Source: Clytia hemisphaerica
Lineage: Eukaryota; Cnidaria; Hydrozoa; Leptothecata; Clytiidae
Direction: 5' to 3'
Assembly: GCA_902728285.1 (NCBI GenBank)
Contig: CACVBU010001205.1
Location: 248,001 to 312,000 of the forward strand
Length of the DNA: 64,000 nt
Below are positions 43,177-56,235 of the stretch, piece by piece. The position numbers and the translations under genes were made by a program. Positions within the stretch are counted from its first letter, which is position 1. Every line of letters begins with the position of its first letter. The notes under the pieces are model-generated. The model saw only the letters and a program-made list of their open reading frames with translations. It was not told the origin of the DNA and did no database searches.

Positions 43177-44339
43177 TCTAAAGCCGGGCTGCACATACCC
43201 GTCAGCTATTATCTCCTCCCCCGGGATTTTCTGAAAAAGGAGCTTAGAACATTGTGTTAACTTATCAAAACATTTGGCTGAATCCATTTGTTTGTAAAAC
43301 GAATTCTTAAATATGATAATATTTGAGCAATTTGTTTTTCTTTGGTAATGATACTCTGAAGATGCACTTTTGAAAACCCCAAAACTTTATACTTATGAGT
43401 GCCCTAGGGAATCAACCTTTACTTTCCATTAAAGATTATGACCTCTCCCTCCACCCCCCACCCAAATTTAGTCTCCATTAGAGGCAAGGATTGGATCTCG
43501 TTATTTTATTGATCTTTTACAGGTTCCTAAAGTCTAAAACTTTACCCTCCCCCTTAAGAATGGCACATAATTGTACTCTCCGCATTTACCATTTACATTG
43601 ACTTTCCAGAGTCAAAGCCATGATGTTATCATAAAAGTTCTCATAATTAAAAAGCTTTCAATTTGGAAAAATTCACCAAAAAAATAAATTTTAGCAGTTT
43701 TATGCAGTTTTCCTTTCCTGTAAAAAAGGGCTAATCTTCCTTTTGAGCATAGTCAGAGGCGATGTTCAGATGTTGAATATGATCTTCCTTTGATAGTTGT
43801 CTACCGGAAGGTAGGGGAGGGTGCCACTCTTTCTCTCTCGATTGCTCCACTTACCCTTGATCCTTCTCTTTGATTACTGAGTATTAAGCAGAGAGACAAA
43901 AAGCACCGTTTTTCCTGTAAGAAACGGCTAGGGCTTATAACCTTGCTCGCCATGGCAAGCTGAGTGAAAAATAGCAGTCTATTTATGTTCCTGCAATCTT
44001 GCATCAGATTGATTGTTAACATCCCTACTAGTTTGACCAGGGTAAAAATACACTACCGACTTACCAAGTAAACAGTTCGGTAAACAGTAGGTCACAAAGA
44101 ATAAAACTTTACGTTAAGTTAATCAGACGTGCGATGACCAAGACACTCAGTGGCAATGAATCAATAAGTTATAAGCCTCGACTCGATTCCCGAACTTTGC
44201 CGAAATTTACAGTGTGTCCCGAAATAAGTGGACAAATTTTTATATAAAGTAAAATCTATTTATGATTTATATGAAAATTTAGTAAATTGGTTCCCGATTA
44301 TTTCAGGTTATCAATAAAAGGGAAAAAAGTGTTATCCAC
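43177..44339. other. Intergenic, nothing recognised
   Basis: No supported gene. Short C-rich runs near 43,440-43,460 are simple sequence. Confidence 0.4.
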
Positions 44340-44563
44340 TTAAAGGGACATTACAGTAGTAAAATGTATACTGCTCGAACCACGTGTAATTAAATTGAAC
44401 AATTAAAATCACGTGTCCAAAACAAACTTGTAAAACAATTGAACAATCAAAATCAGCCATATTTGGTTTGATTTTTTATTTTGACATGTGACATTTGTTT
44501 TGATTTTGTATCCGCTGCATACAGTTTGTTTACAAATTTCGCAAGTACTGTTATGTCCCTTTA
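44340..44563. mobile_element. TTAAAGGGACAT MITE, copy 1
   Basis: TTAAAGGGACATTACAGTA at the left and TACTGTTATGTCCCTTTAA at the right. The TTAA-containing ends suggest a piggyBac-type target, but this is not proved. Confidence 0.8.
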
Positions 44564-44945
44564 AACCACACTGGATTGATTGATAAAATTCAAAATAGCG
44601 TTTATAGCTTATACCGAACTGTTAAATGCTAAGAGGAGAGATGACAATACCGAGCTTGAGACACTACGCCCAATTGAGGATGATAACTTAGGTAGACAAA
44701 CAGACAACCCAGAAGATAGCCTGGATGTGGTTAAGCTGCATCAGATGATGATGCCCAGGCTCGAGTAGCCAAAGTATGCTTTTTATCTTTGTTCGTTTTA
44801 CATACTTTAAATGACTTTATGGAGAAGAGCACTATCAAGATGTTCGAATAATTAATAACCTTAATTAACAAACTGATTGTGCGTTTTAGTAAACAAATGT
44901 ATAAACTGGAGAATCTGCTCCTAAAGACCTAAACTAACAGCCCTC

Positions 44946-45043
44946 CCCAGCTGGCACACAACGTTGTTTCAACGTTCATCAAACGTTATATGGACGTTAT
45001 GAACATTAGATAAACGTTAAAACAACGTTGTGTGCCAGCTGGG
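44946..45043. repeat. ACGTT palindromic MITE, copy 3
   Basis: 98 bp, ending CCCAGCTGGCACACAACGTT in both directions. It is the same length as copy 1, 43 kb away, which argues for recent or constrained spread. Confidence 0.9.
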
Positions 45044-45130
45044 TCAACATAACATCCAAATCTCAAATTGGAGGTATCGCAAGCTTTAGGGAAATCATTT
45101 CAAGAAATAATAATCGAAGTTGTGTTTTGC

Positions 45131-45357
45131 TTAAAGGGACATAACAGTACTTGCGAAATTTGTAAACAAACTGTATGCAACAGATACAAAATCAAAACAA
45201 ATGTCACATGTCAAAATAAAAAATCAAACCAAATATGGCTAATTTTGATTGTTCAATTGTTTTACAAGTTTGTTTTGGACACGTGATTTTAATTGTTCTC
45301 TTTAATGACACGTGGTTTGCGCAATGTTTACATTTTACTACTGTAATGTCCCTTTAA
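45131..45357. mobile_element. TTAAAGGGACAT MITE, copy 2 (inverted relative to copy 1)
   Basis: It reads TTAAAGGGACATAACAGTAC to ACTGTAATGTCCCTTTAA and is the reverse complement of copy 1 along nearly its whole length, so the pair forms a large inverted repeat around 44,564-45,130. Confidence 0.85.
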
Positions 45358-45808
45358 CATACTATTTTACTTTATAAAGAAAAAACTTATAAACTATCAA
45401 ATTTCTAAATCCTTTTCTTTAATAACTAGAGTACCAGGTTTAAGCACAAAACAAAAATCGTGAATAGTGTAAATAAGTTGTTTGAGTTGTTAGGAATAAT
45501 AAGGAAAACAATGATAATAAATCATCTGTTCAAGATCCAACCAGAGATTTGGGAAAAGAGGATAAGAAATGCGCTATTCATCTATTTGAAGCTAGGCTGT
45601 AGAATCTTTTGTTTCTATAGAAATGTCTGCGGTCGATCGATTGTTTTCATTCTGGACCAATCAGAGCGCTTGATTCGTTATGCGCACAAGACTAGATGTA
45701 CAAACAAAAAATGGCAGCCGTGATTGATATCGAAAGTGAATTTTTTTTTCTTTCTGAAATCGAGAATTTTGTTATTTTTTATAAGCACTTTTTTACTTTC
45801 GACAAGGG

Positions 45809-46075
45809 ATGCAGTGGGTTGCGAGCCTAAATAGTTTCTCAGCTTTATTTGTAAAAATATTTTCCTTGCTGGATAATTTAGATACCAAAATAATTGAAAT
45901 GTGTTGCGTTAGAATACAAACGAAGCTGGTAAAGCTAGTTTATCATTATTCTTGGGCTAAAGTTTCTAAGAAACAATACCTCTTCACTAGGGACAGCGAG
46001 GTTGAAAATAAAACCTTGGAGGACAAAAAAGCAACAACAAATGTCAAGGAAAGAAAAGAAAAAAAGAAACGATGA
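45809..46075 (+). CDS. Possible small lysine-rich protein or 3' exon, unrecognised
   Basis: An 88-codon frame from ATG to TGA. The middle is hydrophobic and helical-looking (LVKLVYHYSWAKVSKK) and the tail is strongly basic (ERKEKKKR). An AATAAA follows 137 bp after the stop. A second, out-of-frame ATG with a good context (AAAAAATGGCAG) at 45,714 opens a 38-residue frame (MAAVIDIESEFFFLSEIENF) that could be a real first exon, but I could not find a splice that joins the two. There is no domain recognition. It could equally be chance. Confidence 0.25.
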   Translation: MQWVASLNSFSALFVKIFSLLDNLDTKIIEMCCVRIQTKLVKLVYHYSWAKVSKKQYLFTRDSEVENKTLEDKKATTNVKERKEKKKR

Positions 46076-48670
46076 TAATTCATGATATCAATGCCAGGAG
46101 GTCATAAATATCATGAAGGCTTTCTTGTAAGAACTTTATGAGTTCTAGACAACAAAAAATGAGAGGTTAAAAAAACTATGCATTTCCATCCAACCCAACA
46201 AATAATAGTGAAATAAAAATTAAATATTCTTCCACAGTCAACAGTGTATATGTATATTTGAATTACAGATTGTCATTGTTAGTTTGTATTTTTTTCAGTG
46301 CATATGACTTCACTATTTCTCTGAATATAAATCACAGGTGACTCTTCTTTGCAACTGCTGCAAAAGATTAAGAACAAAAAGCCTTTTCATTATTATTCAA
46401 CTTCATTTATAGGCCTTTAAAACACCTCAAATCAATGTCTATTGCAGAGCATGAAGTAAAGTCAATGACTTTACTTTTACTTGAAGTAAAAAATTGGATA
46501 TACAATAAAAATGACCAAAGCCTTTCCAACTGTGTTCTTGAGTAGTACATTTCCTACAGATTTTATGACTTGAAAGCTGATTAGAAATTGTATTATTGCT
46601 CCATGAACACTAAATGTAAAAAGTGTGTGACTCAATGCAAAAGAAATTTAAATCTAAATTTGAAAAATATAGTTTAAAAATAATATCAGACTGAAAAATA
46701 TGTGATTGTCAAAATAGTCCAGTGTACAATTGAAATTGAAATTATAGAAGCATTTCTGGCTCTTCATGGTTTGTTTACATTTGGTAATTTTGGCCTACAT
46801 GTCATGTTCCCTGATTTGATGACTTGTTTTGACCTGCTTCCCAAATTAAGGGGTAGCTCCAGGGCAAAAGCCCCCAAATCAAAATCAAGTAGACTTATCA
46901 TCACAGCATGTATCCATTTCATCTATACCATGCAATATGTATTTATGCCTCAAAATTTAGTTTCCAAGGACAACCTGGATAAAAAACAAACATCGAAATA
47001 AAGATTCCAAAAAGAAGCTGCATCGTCAGAGAACATTTACATAATTAACGTGTACTGTATATCGAAATCTCCAATTTTCCATTGAATATTTTAATAATAA
47101 ATATATTGACATCCATTTTTCAAAGGGCATACAGGTCCAACCACTCAAATCCACTTTTTCCATAAATATAACATCAACACCATAGAATTATTATTCCATT
47201 CTGTTTCTGTTGAGTCAAATAATACACGTAAAGTTTTCATCAGTTCCCACTCATCTTTTAGCAGACCTTTCCTGCTGGCACTGCAGAACAGACGTGACAG
47301 TCAACATGCCAAAAATGTCTGAATCTTGAGTCAATCGTTGTTGCATCGGCAACCTGTACTTGGATGGCCAATACTTCTATGGGACGGTGTTGTTAACAGC
47401 ATTTCACAAAGAATATGATAACTAGCCTGAAAATATATAAAATGGAAATCTGTATATGAAATTACCCTAATCCGTTTAAATACAAAATGCAAATTCCACG
47501 GATTAAACAATATTTTGAATGTAAAAGTACCAAAGCCTTGCACCTTCTAAATCATAATCCACTGACTGGTCAAAATCATGGCCCTTCAGGTAGTCACAAT
47601 TTATAAATATCACATGTCAAAGTTATTATTTTTTAATGTTTTTGTTGTTGAAACTTGAAATTTCCAACCCAAAAATCAATGGTTTCCCTAGATAAAGCTA
47701 AAAGTACCACAGAGGAAACCAAGTATACTTACTGAATCTCAATTCCATTACCATGGGGCAAGTTTTGCTTAAAATTACATTTTTTTTATCTAAAAGTTGA
47801 AGAAAAACAACAAAATTATCAATTGATTTTGCCCATCTTAAATCAAAATGCCGAGACGTTTTAGAGAGTGCCGGGGTAAACTAATACTTACATGATCACT
47901 ATCAACCTTCCTACTACCCATAAAAATTATGTCTGCAACACAAAAAATTCATTCAGAGCAATACAAGCCAGAAAGAAATTGGTCCCAATTTTTCAAAATT
48001 TCAAGCATCCCTCATGTCCGCCATCTTTACTCCCAGAATATAGAATGATTTTCCTCGATTTTCTCAGAGGAAACCCCCAGAAGATCAAAGATTCACTCCC
48101 CAGTCTCTTTTTCACAAAGAACTCACTGGAAAGCTTTATTCAAGGACTTTTTTCTTGAACATTGGTTAACCTGTACGTAACGCCATTTTGTTTCGGCCTT
48201 CCTTCTTGCTCAACTATTCTACAGCCTTGCTTCTTCAAAGGGTGCCGAATTCAAAGGGAAAGAATAGGAAAACAGCGAGCGGCAGCGGTGTTTCTTATCC
48301 TCTTTTCCCAAATCTCTGATCCAACCCTGTTTTAAATATGCCAACATTTCGACTGGACTTTGAGCAAGTTAACTTAAGGCAACAGTACATGCTTAGAACT
48401 TTGGCGATGAGGGATACAAGGCATACACCTAGGAACTTTCTTTCAAAACTATTTTTAGTACCTGTTTGAAATATTTTCTGTATCAGGAACCCAAATATGA
48501 GATCGATGCATTTCATTGGTACGAGCTTTGAGAAAATAAGTTTCAAATAGTCAGATTCAGCATGAAAAACAAACACATCATTCATAAGCATATAATATTC
48601 CAGCTGTTGATATATAAAGTTCTTTTCCATTAGTAACTTCTTTTACTAGTTCCAAATATGGTCTTCTGTT
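46076..48670. other. Intergenic, nothing recognised
   Basis: AT-rich DNA with several short frames of no recognisable similarity. It presumably includes the 3' UTR of the secreted cysteine-rich gene; the nearest minus-strand AATAAA is at 48,140-48,135. Confidence 0.4.
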
Positions 48671-51600
48671 TCAATTGCAATTTGCATTGGAGCTAAAAAG
48701 GCATGTTTTGGCATTTTGTTCTGCTGTAAGCCTTGAATTAGGAATGCACAGACATATCAATCCTTTATGCGAAACTCCAGCAGCTTTGTTGCTATTGATT
48801 TCATTATCTTGGTAGCATCTCTCAAAACAGTCCTTTGCACTTTGAACATCATTGAATTTTTTAGTAAATTGTGATGATCCTCGATCTTGTATCCAACTTG
48901 AGCATTCACATTGGCCTAAGAGAGTGATTTAGCATGTTTTACCCAGGGTAACTTTGATTCATGCCCACAATAACTAAGGTAAAGGATTTCTGGGGTCCCG
49001 ATCGCACATACCCCTCATCCGCCAAGCCTAGTATACTCTCCCCCCATGGAGGCTCACCGAACCAGTAATTTGAATTTGGGATTTCGGAGGGCCTTAAGGA
49101 AGGAAATGAGGAGTATATTGAAAGTTTTTCTTTATATTACCTTCAAAGTCAATGAAATGCCTTACATATGCTATGAATTTTTAGCTCCGCTTTATGAGCC
49201 GTTTATCCAGTGCCTATAATAATTTATTGTTTCAACCATGATCTGCTCAGCTTAAAATATCATATAAAATACTCTCTTTTCAATTCAAATTTCCCTTTAA
49301 TGAATATCGAATTAATAAAAGTTAGCTCTATGCGACCTTCTCACTAATCTGCAAATGAGACCTACCTGAGTCCTTCTTTTGTTCTGTTTTATTTGAATTA
49401 TCGTCGGACTAAAAAATATTAAAAACTTTTAGTCTTAGTGGGGAAAAAATAATTCTGAATGTTGTATTTAGACAATACTAAACATTTCTAAGCAATATTC
49501 CAAGTTATCTAAAACTAAATGGCAGAAATTGTCATAATCGACCGCCGGAGGCGGTTCCTTTCATAGTGGTACGCTAATCTCGTTTTGCCTTGGCTCATTA
49601 CTTTGTCTACCATTTAACCTTCGGTTTTTTTAACTAGATTACCCAGGTGTTTCTCTTTTTTTCCCTGAATGTCTTTTATTCGTAATTGAATAATCAAGAC
49701 ATGAAAAATGACTATATTGTAATCTGTTTTCAATGAAAAATCTAAAATGTACCGGAGATGACATGTAGGCGTTAATAATGTGCGCGTGCTCTTTCGCGAG
49801 CGCGATGCGTGATGGAAGGCGGTCGTTTCAGTGTGGTTTAGATCCACACTGTGACCTAGTAATTTTATTCCTTAAACCCCCCAAATTGCCCTATGATGAT
49901 TCTATCTAGCTAGAATAAAAGATTTTGTTTCAAAGGCTGTCGCTTTGAGCGCAACAAGAGTTGAAACTTTTCAACTTTTTTCGCTAGGCTGTGCGGTTTC
50001 CCTATTGTTCTTTTTTAAATAGCCAATCAGAAGAGAATTTCACCCCGGCTACGTGTAACCACCGCCTTAGTGGAATGAGAAAAGCGTTCAGCGACCAAAG
50101 CGCCCGAGCTGTGCGCCTTGTTCGCCGACCATAAAATGCTGAGTGGGGACCTTTACTGAGACAGGGATGCTATTAAGAATTTTCGAAATGTAAGTAATAA
50201 ACAGCCCTGTCTCACAGCCCCGGTAGAGCTATTTTCCTCAGTGGGGATAAAAGTTCCTATTTATTGATATCCCAATGGGGATAGAAGGTCTATTGTTCAA
50301 AGGTTAAAAAATTTGGTGGGGATGGCTTTGGAGTGCAATTTTTAAACATTTAATTTTGAATGGGATGAAATATAATTTAATATTTCCCAGTGGGACTAAA
50401 ATTCTTTTTATAAAAACTTTTTTTTACCAAGGAAGAAATTTTTGCCAGATTTTCCAGTGGGTCTGTGACAGCACAGGGTGTTAGTAAGAAGCAAGCTTCA
50501 CGAATTTTCATAGGAAAATTGTTATATAATATTATTATATAAAATACCTGAGATTCAACCCTTTTATAGTATACCACTTCCATCAAATTGAGTCTTTCTA
50601 GTTTATTTCCTTCAGGTGATCGAAAGAATTGATCATTGGTTGAACTGCTTCTACTGGCAATGCAAGAACACATCGAACCTACCATGAGGACATCAACTTT
50701 GTATCTATAACAGATTGAAATAACAATTTTAACCTTCTGCCAAAGTGGTAATCCTTAAGGTAGCTTTAATCACGGCTTTAATTGTAGTAAAAGTGCGAGG
50801 GTTAAATTAACTATACCTTGATTTTATGATTTTATTCATTTTAAAAATGGGTTATCTTGTATACCCAGAGCTATTTTCAAAACCACTTTTTGATTGTATT
50901 GAGTTTATGTTGATACAATTTCTTAAGCGGTATCAAAATTTTAAAAAACTGTACTAAAAGGGATGGGCTCCAGCTTGACAAACGCTTGATGCTTTGGTTA
51001 ATTTACTTTTCACTTTTGCTACAGGCAAAGCTGAGGATAATAACTTAAAATCGATGCATCGTAGACACTGACATTTATATATCCCTGGACCAAGTTACTC
51101 AATGCCGCTCAAGCAAAATCTTTGATCGGAGTTTTTTGGGAATTGGTACTCGCAAAGAGAGCGCTATATCTAGTTTCACTTGTACACTAATAATGTAGCG
51201 CCATTTGTCGTTAGGCAAAGTGTCAAACACTACAATGGCTTCTTTGCGGGTACCAACTTTCAAGAAAACTCCGATCAAAGATGGCGGATATAGCTTGGAG
51301 CAGGGATATAAAGGTCAGCGATCGTAGCTTGCAAAAAGTATCTAAGATTACCACAAGTGTCAATTTATATTATTTATATCCAATACAACTTTTCGACCGT
51401 AGTGGCGCAGTCAGGCGCGTGCTACTTAATTATTTAATTATCCCCCTAAACTCGATCCAATCCTTTTTTAATGCCTTTTTCTGTTGTCTATAGGTGTAAA
51501 AAAAAGACTGAGACGGTTTTGGAGTGGTAAAACGGACAAACTAGCCGTATTGTATAAGGGTTGCGAAGCGATCCAGACTCCACCTCAATTCGCAAGTTGC

Positions 51601-52779
51601 TAGCAAAATAAGAGACACTCTAAAAATCTCTCTAATAAAGCCGCTATAGAGACAGGTTCGTAATAGCCTTAATGCCCCAAATTAACCACATAATCCACGG
51701 CGGCACAACATCCACCGCCGCCCGGGCATCGCTCTTTTTTTTCCTTCTAGTTATTCTAGTGTAAATGGTGCCTTAATAAAATTGAACGATATTCGTCGAA
51801 CGATCGAATATTTTTATTCGAGTCACGAATCGTCTGTCGAAATCAACAAAACATAAAAATAAAACAAAAACAAAAATTTACAAAAAAATATGGCTTGTTG
51901 GTTCTTGGGCAGTTGTGATTTATTTCTTAACAAATTCGACAAATTTTATTACCTTCGTACTTCTTTATCATAGAATATCCACTTGGTTTTGCAAGGTAAG
52001 TTCCGTTCACTAAAAGAGCACTCCTCCAGCCCCGTGCGACTTACAAAAACCTCTCATTGATTGAGCTTATTTGATACTTGATACGATACTTGCTGTTAAA
52101 AGTCAAGGAATGATGAAGATCCTTTCTGTCACCGTTCAAACTAATTTTTTTTCCATTTAACAGCAAAATAAACATTTAAAACCGAAGAACCACGTCCGTG
52201 TTTCGGCTTCCGGTAATTTTGTTGCTATTCACTGCTAGGGTACACCATTTTAAAACGGCTTTTTTTAGCAGTCCTAGCTATCAAACCGAGAAAGTTTTCA
52301 TGGCTTCCAGCCAAACCATTCATAGTCATTTTGATAAAATCATCGGTTTGAAGATGTGATTTATATAGCAAATTTTATAGCAAATTTTCGCTTGGGATAT
52401 AAGTTAAAGGTACGTGCACACAATATAGCAAAACTGCTTCGCTCATAAATTCGCTTCGCAAAAATACTGTCCGCGCGGCAATTGGCGGCTACGGTCGAAA
52501 AGTTGTACGTATAAGGTCAGTGAACCAGGGGTGTCAAAATTGATACACGTCATACCTACTGCATTCACCGAGACAATGTATCACACTGCTTGTATAAAAT
52601 TGGTGCACATATTTTCGAGATGACTGTCCTACATACGTACTAAATGTGTTCTGTACAGGGAAAACACCCTGTTGAATTGGTTTACGCTCGTAATATGTTC
52701 CATCAATACTCATCACACATGCGCGTGTTAGTCCTATACAGTATGTTACAATGAAACACAGATTGCATAGATAACTCAT
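48671..52779 (-). CDS. Secreted cysteine-rich protein with PAN-like and WSC-like halves
   Basis: Four exons, 52779-52556, 50704-50548, 49408-49366 and 48915-48671, join in phases 2, 0 and 1 to give exactly 223 codons (222 residues). The start MSYLCNLCFIVTYCIGLTRA is a signal peptide. The first half (about residues 30-95) has SVIHCLGECSRY and GSMCSCIAS, the spacing of a PAN/Apple or WSC-type core, in which a C-x3-C pair on a helix faces a CxC strand. A Ser/Asn/Lys linker (SDDNSNKTEQKKDSG) follows. The second half repeats the theme with QCECSSW, SAKDCFERCYQDN and GLICLCIPNSR, close to WSC domains (CVQxC followed by CxCGN), ending CNCN-like at the stop. No membrane segment is present after the signal, so it should be secreted. 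Function and ligand are unknown; carbohydrate or matrix binding is inferred from the fold family. The splice and phase agreement is strong evidence that the gene is real. Confidence 0.75.
50203..50480. repeat. CACAGACCCACTGG-family element, copy 2
   Basis: It begins GCCCTGTCTCACAGCCCCGG and ends TTCCAGTGGGTCTGTGACAG. It lies in intron 2 of the PAN/WSC-like gene, 68 bp from exon 2. Confidence 0.7.
51069..51315. repeat. Fold-back element, arms of about 95 bp
   Basis: The left arm carries GACATTTATATATCCCTGGA, ATCTTTGATCGGAGTTTT and GGTACTCGCAAAGA; the right arm carries the reverse complements. The loop contains TAGCGCCATTTGTCG. It lies in intron 1 of the PAN/WSC-like gene. Confidence 0.85.
51517..51740 (+). 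mobile_element. Possible second tRNA-like SINE family
   Basis: TGGAGTGGTAAAACGG fits the box-A pattern TRGYNNARNNG, and GGGTTGCGAAGCGATCC resembles a box B with one inserted base. TGGAGT can pair with ACTCCA about 60 bp later. The unit ends in a T8 run after GGGCATCGC, as for a Pol III terminator. There is only one copy, so this is a weak call. Confidence 0.35.
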
Positions 52780-55205
52780 GATAAAATTTCAGTTCAAAAT
52801 TGTTCTGCTCAAAAATTCTGGATCTTGAGCGCCTTGTTTTCTAACGGATTTGAAATCAGAATTTTTTCAAAATTATTGTGGATTTTTATATACGTCTGCG
52901 TTTCTTTTTGTTAACCTGACCTTAGTTAAGTTATGGATTTTTAAGAATGGTAATGATTTGAGTAAACCTTCTGGTCTAAGATTAGTATCGAATATCCAAT
53001 TTCACATCATTGTTTGGAAATAAAGAAAACAGTATTGATGGAATGTTTGGGAAAGTTATGATATTTGAGAATCATTCAAAGGTTTACTTTGTTATTCGTT
53101 ATTTGCTTCACTCCTACAGTGACTCTAAGATTTTTAAGTGACTCTAAGATGAGGCAATCCCACATGAATTGGTACCCTCTGGAATCAACTACTTGACGGA
53201 ATATAATTATTAGACTGTTTCCCCTGAATATTTTCTGCATTTTCAAGTTTTGAAAATAATAAATTTTTTCGGTTTTAATTTGTCGGGTTTCTTTGATGTG
53301 TGAAATCTTGAAGAATCACTTTTGAAATATTGTTTGAAATATGATCTTGAATATAAACTAGCAAATATAAACATTCCTTTATTAATTAGGACCACATTTC
53401 AATGACTTGAAATAAAATTTTCAAAATTTTAGAAACAATAAAAAAAGTACAAAATTTCAGCTCTTCGAATTACATTTCATTTTTATGACAATTTTATATC
53501 CTGGGAATTTAAATTGTTTAGAAGGGGGAAATTTGTAAAATCACTCGATTTTTTTAGTCAAAGCACTTGTTACACATTTTTGGAAAGCTAAGGGATAGGG
53601 GAATCAAAATAGCTTGGGTGCCAATTTTTTTTCGGACACTTTGGTGCGATTTTCGGACAAATACGACGGTCTCAGGCAAAAATCATAGGGGGAAAAATTA
53701 ATGAAACTTTTAGCTTGAAAAAACGGAGACCTGTTGTATATTTTTGGAAAGCTCTCAAAAAATTAAGATTAGTGATATATATTGGGAGAACATATCAGCT
53801 ATTTAAGTACCCTGAGTATCAGAAGTTAAATTTTCAAAGAATATGTTAACCTCTGAAGACCAATAATAGAAATTTCATCGCGCATGTGTCAATCTAATCA
53901 CTGTAGAAAGAATCAAAGATGAAGAGCAAATTTTACCTTATTAATGTCTAGCAGACTGTATCAGTATGCAGTTTACTATTTACGAATTCCCCAGAAACCT
54001 CTAAGTGTAATTGAAATGAGTTCCTTTCGAAAAAAATCTTTTACATGATCCCAAATGTATAACAGTAATTACTAAACTTTTAACTATGGAAATGTCACTT
54101 TAATTGAATCGAAATAATAGACAGACTTTATGTTACGATTCTCTATCACTGACTCTTTTTAAAAAGCATTGATGACTTTTTTAGTTGTGTTTTCAACGAC
54201 GGGAATAAAAATATTAACTTTGAACCTCATCCAAGATATTGGATGGTCGTCATGGTTACTTTTGTCTTCGTTGATTGCGCGCTGAATAGAATCTCGATTT
54301 GTCGGCACAGCGTCGATATATGATTTCGACCTGTGCTTTTCACGGTACTATTTAAGTGCTAGTAGACGGAGGATTGGAATATTTTTAAAAGTAAATACTT
54401 TTGGTGGTCCTTATGAGATCCGGGGAAGAAAAATTAACAAGCAGGGGGGCGTTTGTTGGAAACTTAACCTTTTGTGCGTGCTGTTTTTTTTGAAAAAGTT
54501 GAAATTTTCCTAATTTTAAAGTGCCATAAAAGCTTGTAGCTTTTGATTTAGAAGATGGTTTTTCGATAACTTTGTATTAGCTTTCTTGGGAAGATGTTCA
54601 TAGATTAAAAAAATTCTTAAACCATATTAAGTATGGCTAAATATTTCAAGGCTCAAAAATAAAAATATTTAAGAATTTTTGAGACTCATTTCAGCCACTT
54701 AAAACACTTTTTTAAATTCATTGATGGGCGTGATGCACCACGACGCCTTTTGAAAGCGCTATCAGAATCCATAAAAAAGCGAACTTTAGGACTGAATTTG
54801 AGTTTGGTTTTATAGGGATATAGGTATGTGTAAAATTTTGAGCAATAACCTTTCATCGTAGAGATGATTTTTGGTTACGGGATTAGCCTTTTCAAAAATT
54901 ATTTAGAGTGCAACTCCTGCCTCGTTTTGAAATCATTATCAAAGTTATCAAATCCCTTGAGTCTTCATGTGTTACTTTTATAAATGGAGTAAACTCTATA
55001 TGAACTCTTGGAATCAATTACCATAGCAATAGTTTGAAAACGAGGCAAGCGTTGCTAGTGACGAAATTTATGAAAAAAGCTCTATAGCTCATTTCCTTAC
55101 ATAGAAAAAAGATACTTTGGTGTTTAACTACAAAACAAACTACCTTATATTGTTACCAAAATTTTGCTCGAAAAAATTATTTATACAATTTCTAAATAAA
55201 TATAT
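52780..55205. other. Intergenic, nothing convincing
   Basis: AT-rich, with no supported gene. A degraded inverted pair around TTTGAAAACGAGG (54,912-55,050) may be a relative of the fold-back at 46-300. Confidence 0.4.
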
Positions 55206-55488
55206 ACACCCCCTTTTCACAGGCCCCGTAAGATTTTTGCAGCAAGTGGAGGTGAAAATAATGGACTGAAACTCGATATGGATTATTATTTCCATGTTTA
55301 TTTTATGGATGGGGATTAGAAATACCATTGTATAAGGGTCAGAAAATTCAGCGGAGATGAGAAATATAGCATAAAATTTTACAGCGAGGATTTGTTTATT
55401 AGATTATTTCCATATTGGAGTTTAATTTTTTGGGGAGAACATTAGTTAATTTTCCCCTGAGTCTGTTAAAAGGAGGTGGTGTATATAC
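55206..55488. repeat. ACACCCCCTT element, copy 3
   Basis: It begins ACACCCCCTTTTCACAGGCC, carries GAAACTCGATATGGATT inside and ends CTGTTAAAAGGAGGTGGTGT. It is paired in direct orientation with copy 4, about 170 bp away. Confidence 0.7.
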
Positions 55489-55659
55489 ATAATCATATAA
55501 TTTATATGAATAATATTTTTTCCATATTGATTCTATCAAAACTTTTAAATACACTATTTCAAACAGAAAAGGTTCAATCCTAAAAAAAATCCAAAAAATC
55601 CTACCTATTTATCTTTAAGCGGTTCAGGGCTACAATTCGCAGACCCAATCTTTCGCTAT

Positions 55660-55943
55660 ACACCCCCTTCTCAAAGAGCCGGTAGTAATTTTTCAGTCCG
55701 TGGGGGTAAAACTCGGTTGAAACTCGATGGGGATTGGTATTCCCATTTTTTATGGATGGGGATTTTAATTTTTTTGTTTTCAAGTCAGAAAATTCAGTGG
55801 GAATAGAAAAAATATAGCAAATATTTTGTTTATTGAGTTCTTTTATGGAAAATTTTCCCCAGGGATGATATTTTAGCCAATTTTTATAGTGGGAAGTGGG
55901 ACCCCTACCTTATCCTATTGGGTCTGAGAGAAGGGGGTGTGAT
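55660..55943. repeat. ACACCCCCTT element, copy 4
   Basis: It begins ACACCCCCTTCTCAAAGAGC and ends GGGTCTGAGAGAAGGGGGTGT, with GAAACTCGATGGGGATTGG inside. It is about 284 bp and better preserved than copy 3. Confidence 0.8.
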
Positions 55944-56187
55944 ATCATTAGCAGCAAAAGTTGTTTTTGATATTTTTAAGATACAACGTCTTTACCAAAC
56001 ACAAGGTCATTTTGTTATTGCCAAAAACAAAAATATCTAAATTCAACATTATTAATTTTAAAATTCATATTATACAATAAAGGCTAAAAAATAAAAAAAT
56101 ATATTTTAAATGTAAAACACTGAAACTTGATATTTTTTTATTTCCAAGAGGATGTAGGCTCTGTCTCCTTTGAGTTTCTATAAAAAA

Positions 56188-56193
56188 TTTATT
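56188..56193 (-). promoter_or_regulatory. Polyadenylation signal AATAAA of the PAN/PA14 gene
   Basis: A canonical hexamer on the minus strand, 43 nt past the stop codon at 56,236. Confidence 0.7.
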
Positions 56194-56235
56194 CAACCGA
56201 TGGAAAATGGAAATCGGTCTTGTCCTGGATTTTTG

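Noticed and set aside
44580-44768. Plus-strand 62-codon acidic frame
   Set aside because: It lies between two inverted MITEs, the listed start is TTG-type and there is no domain or splice support.
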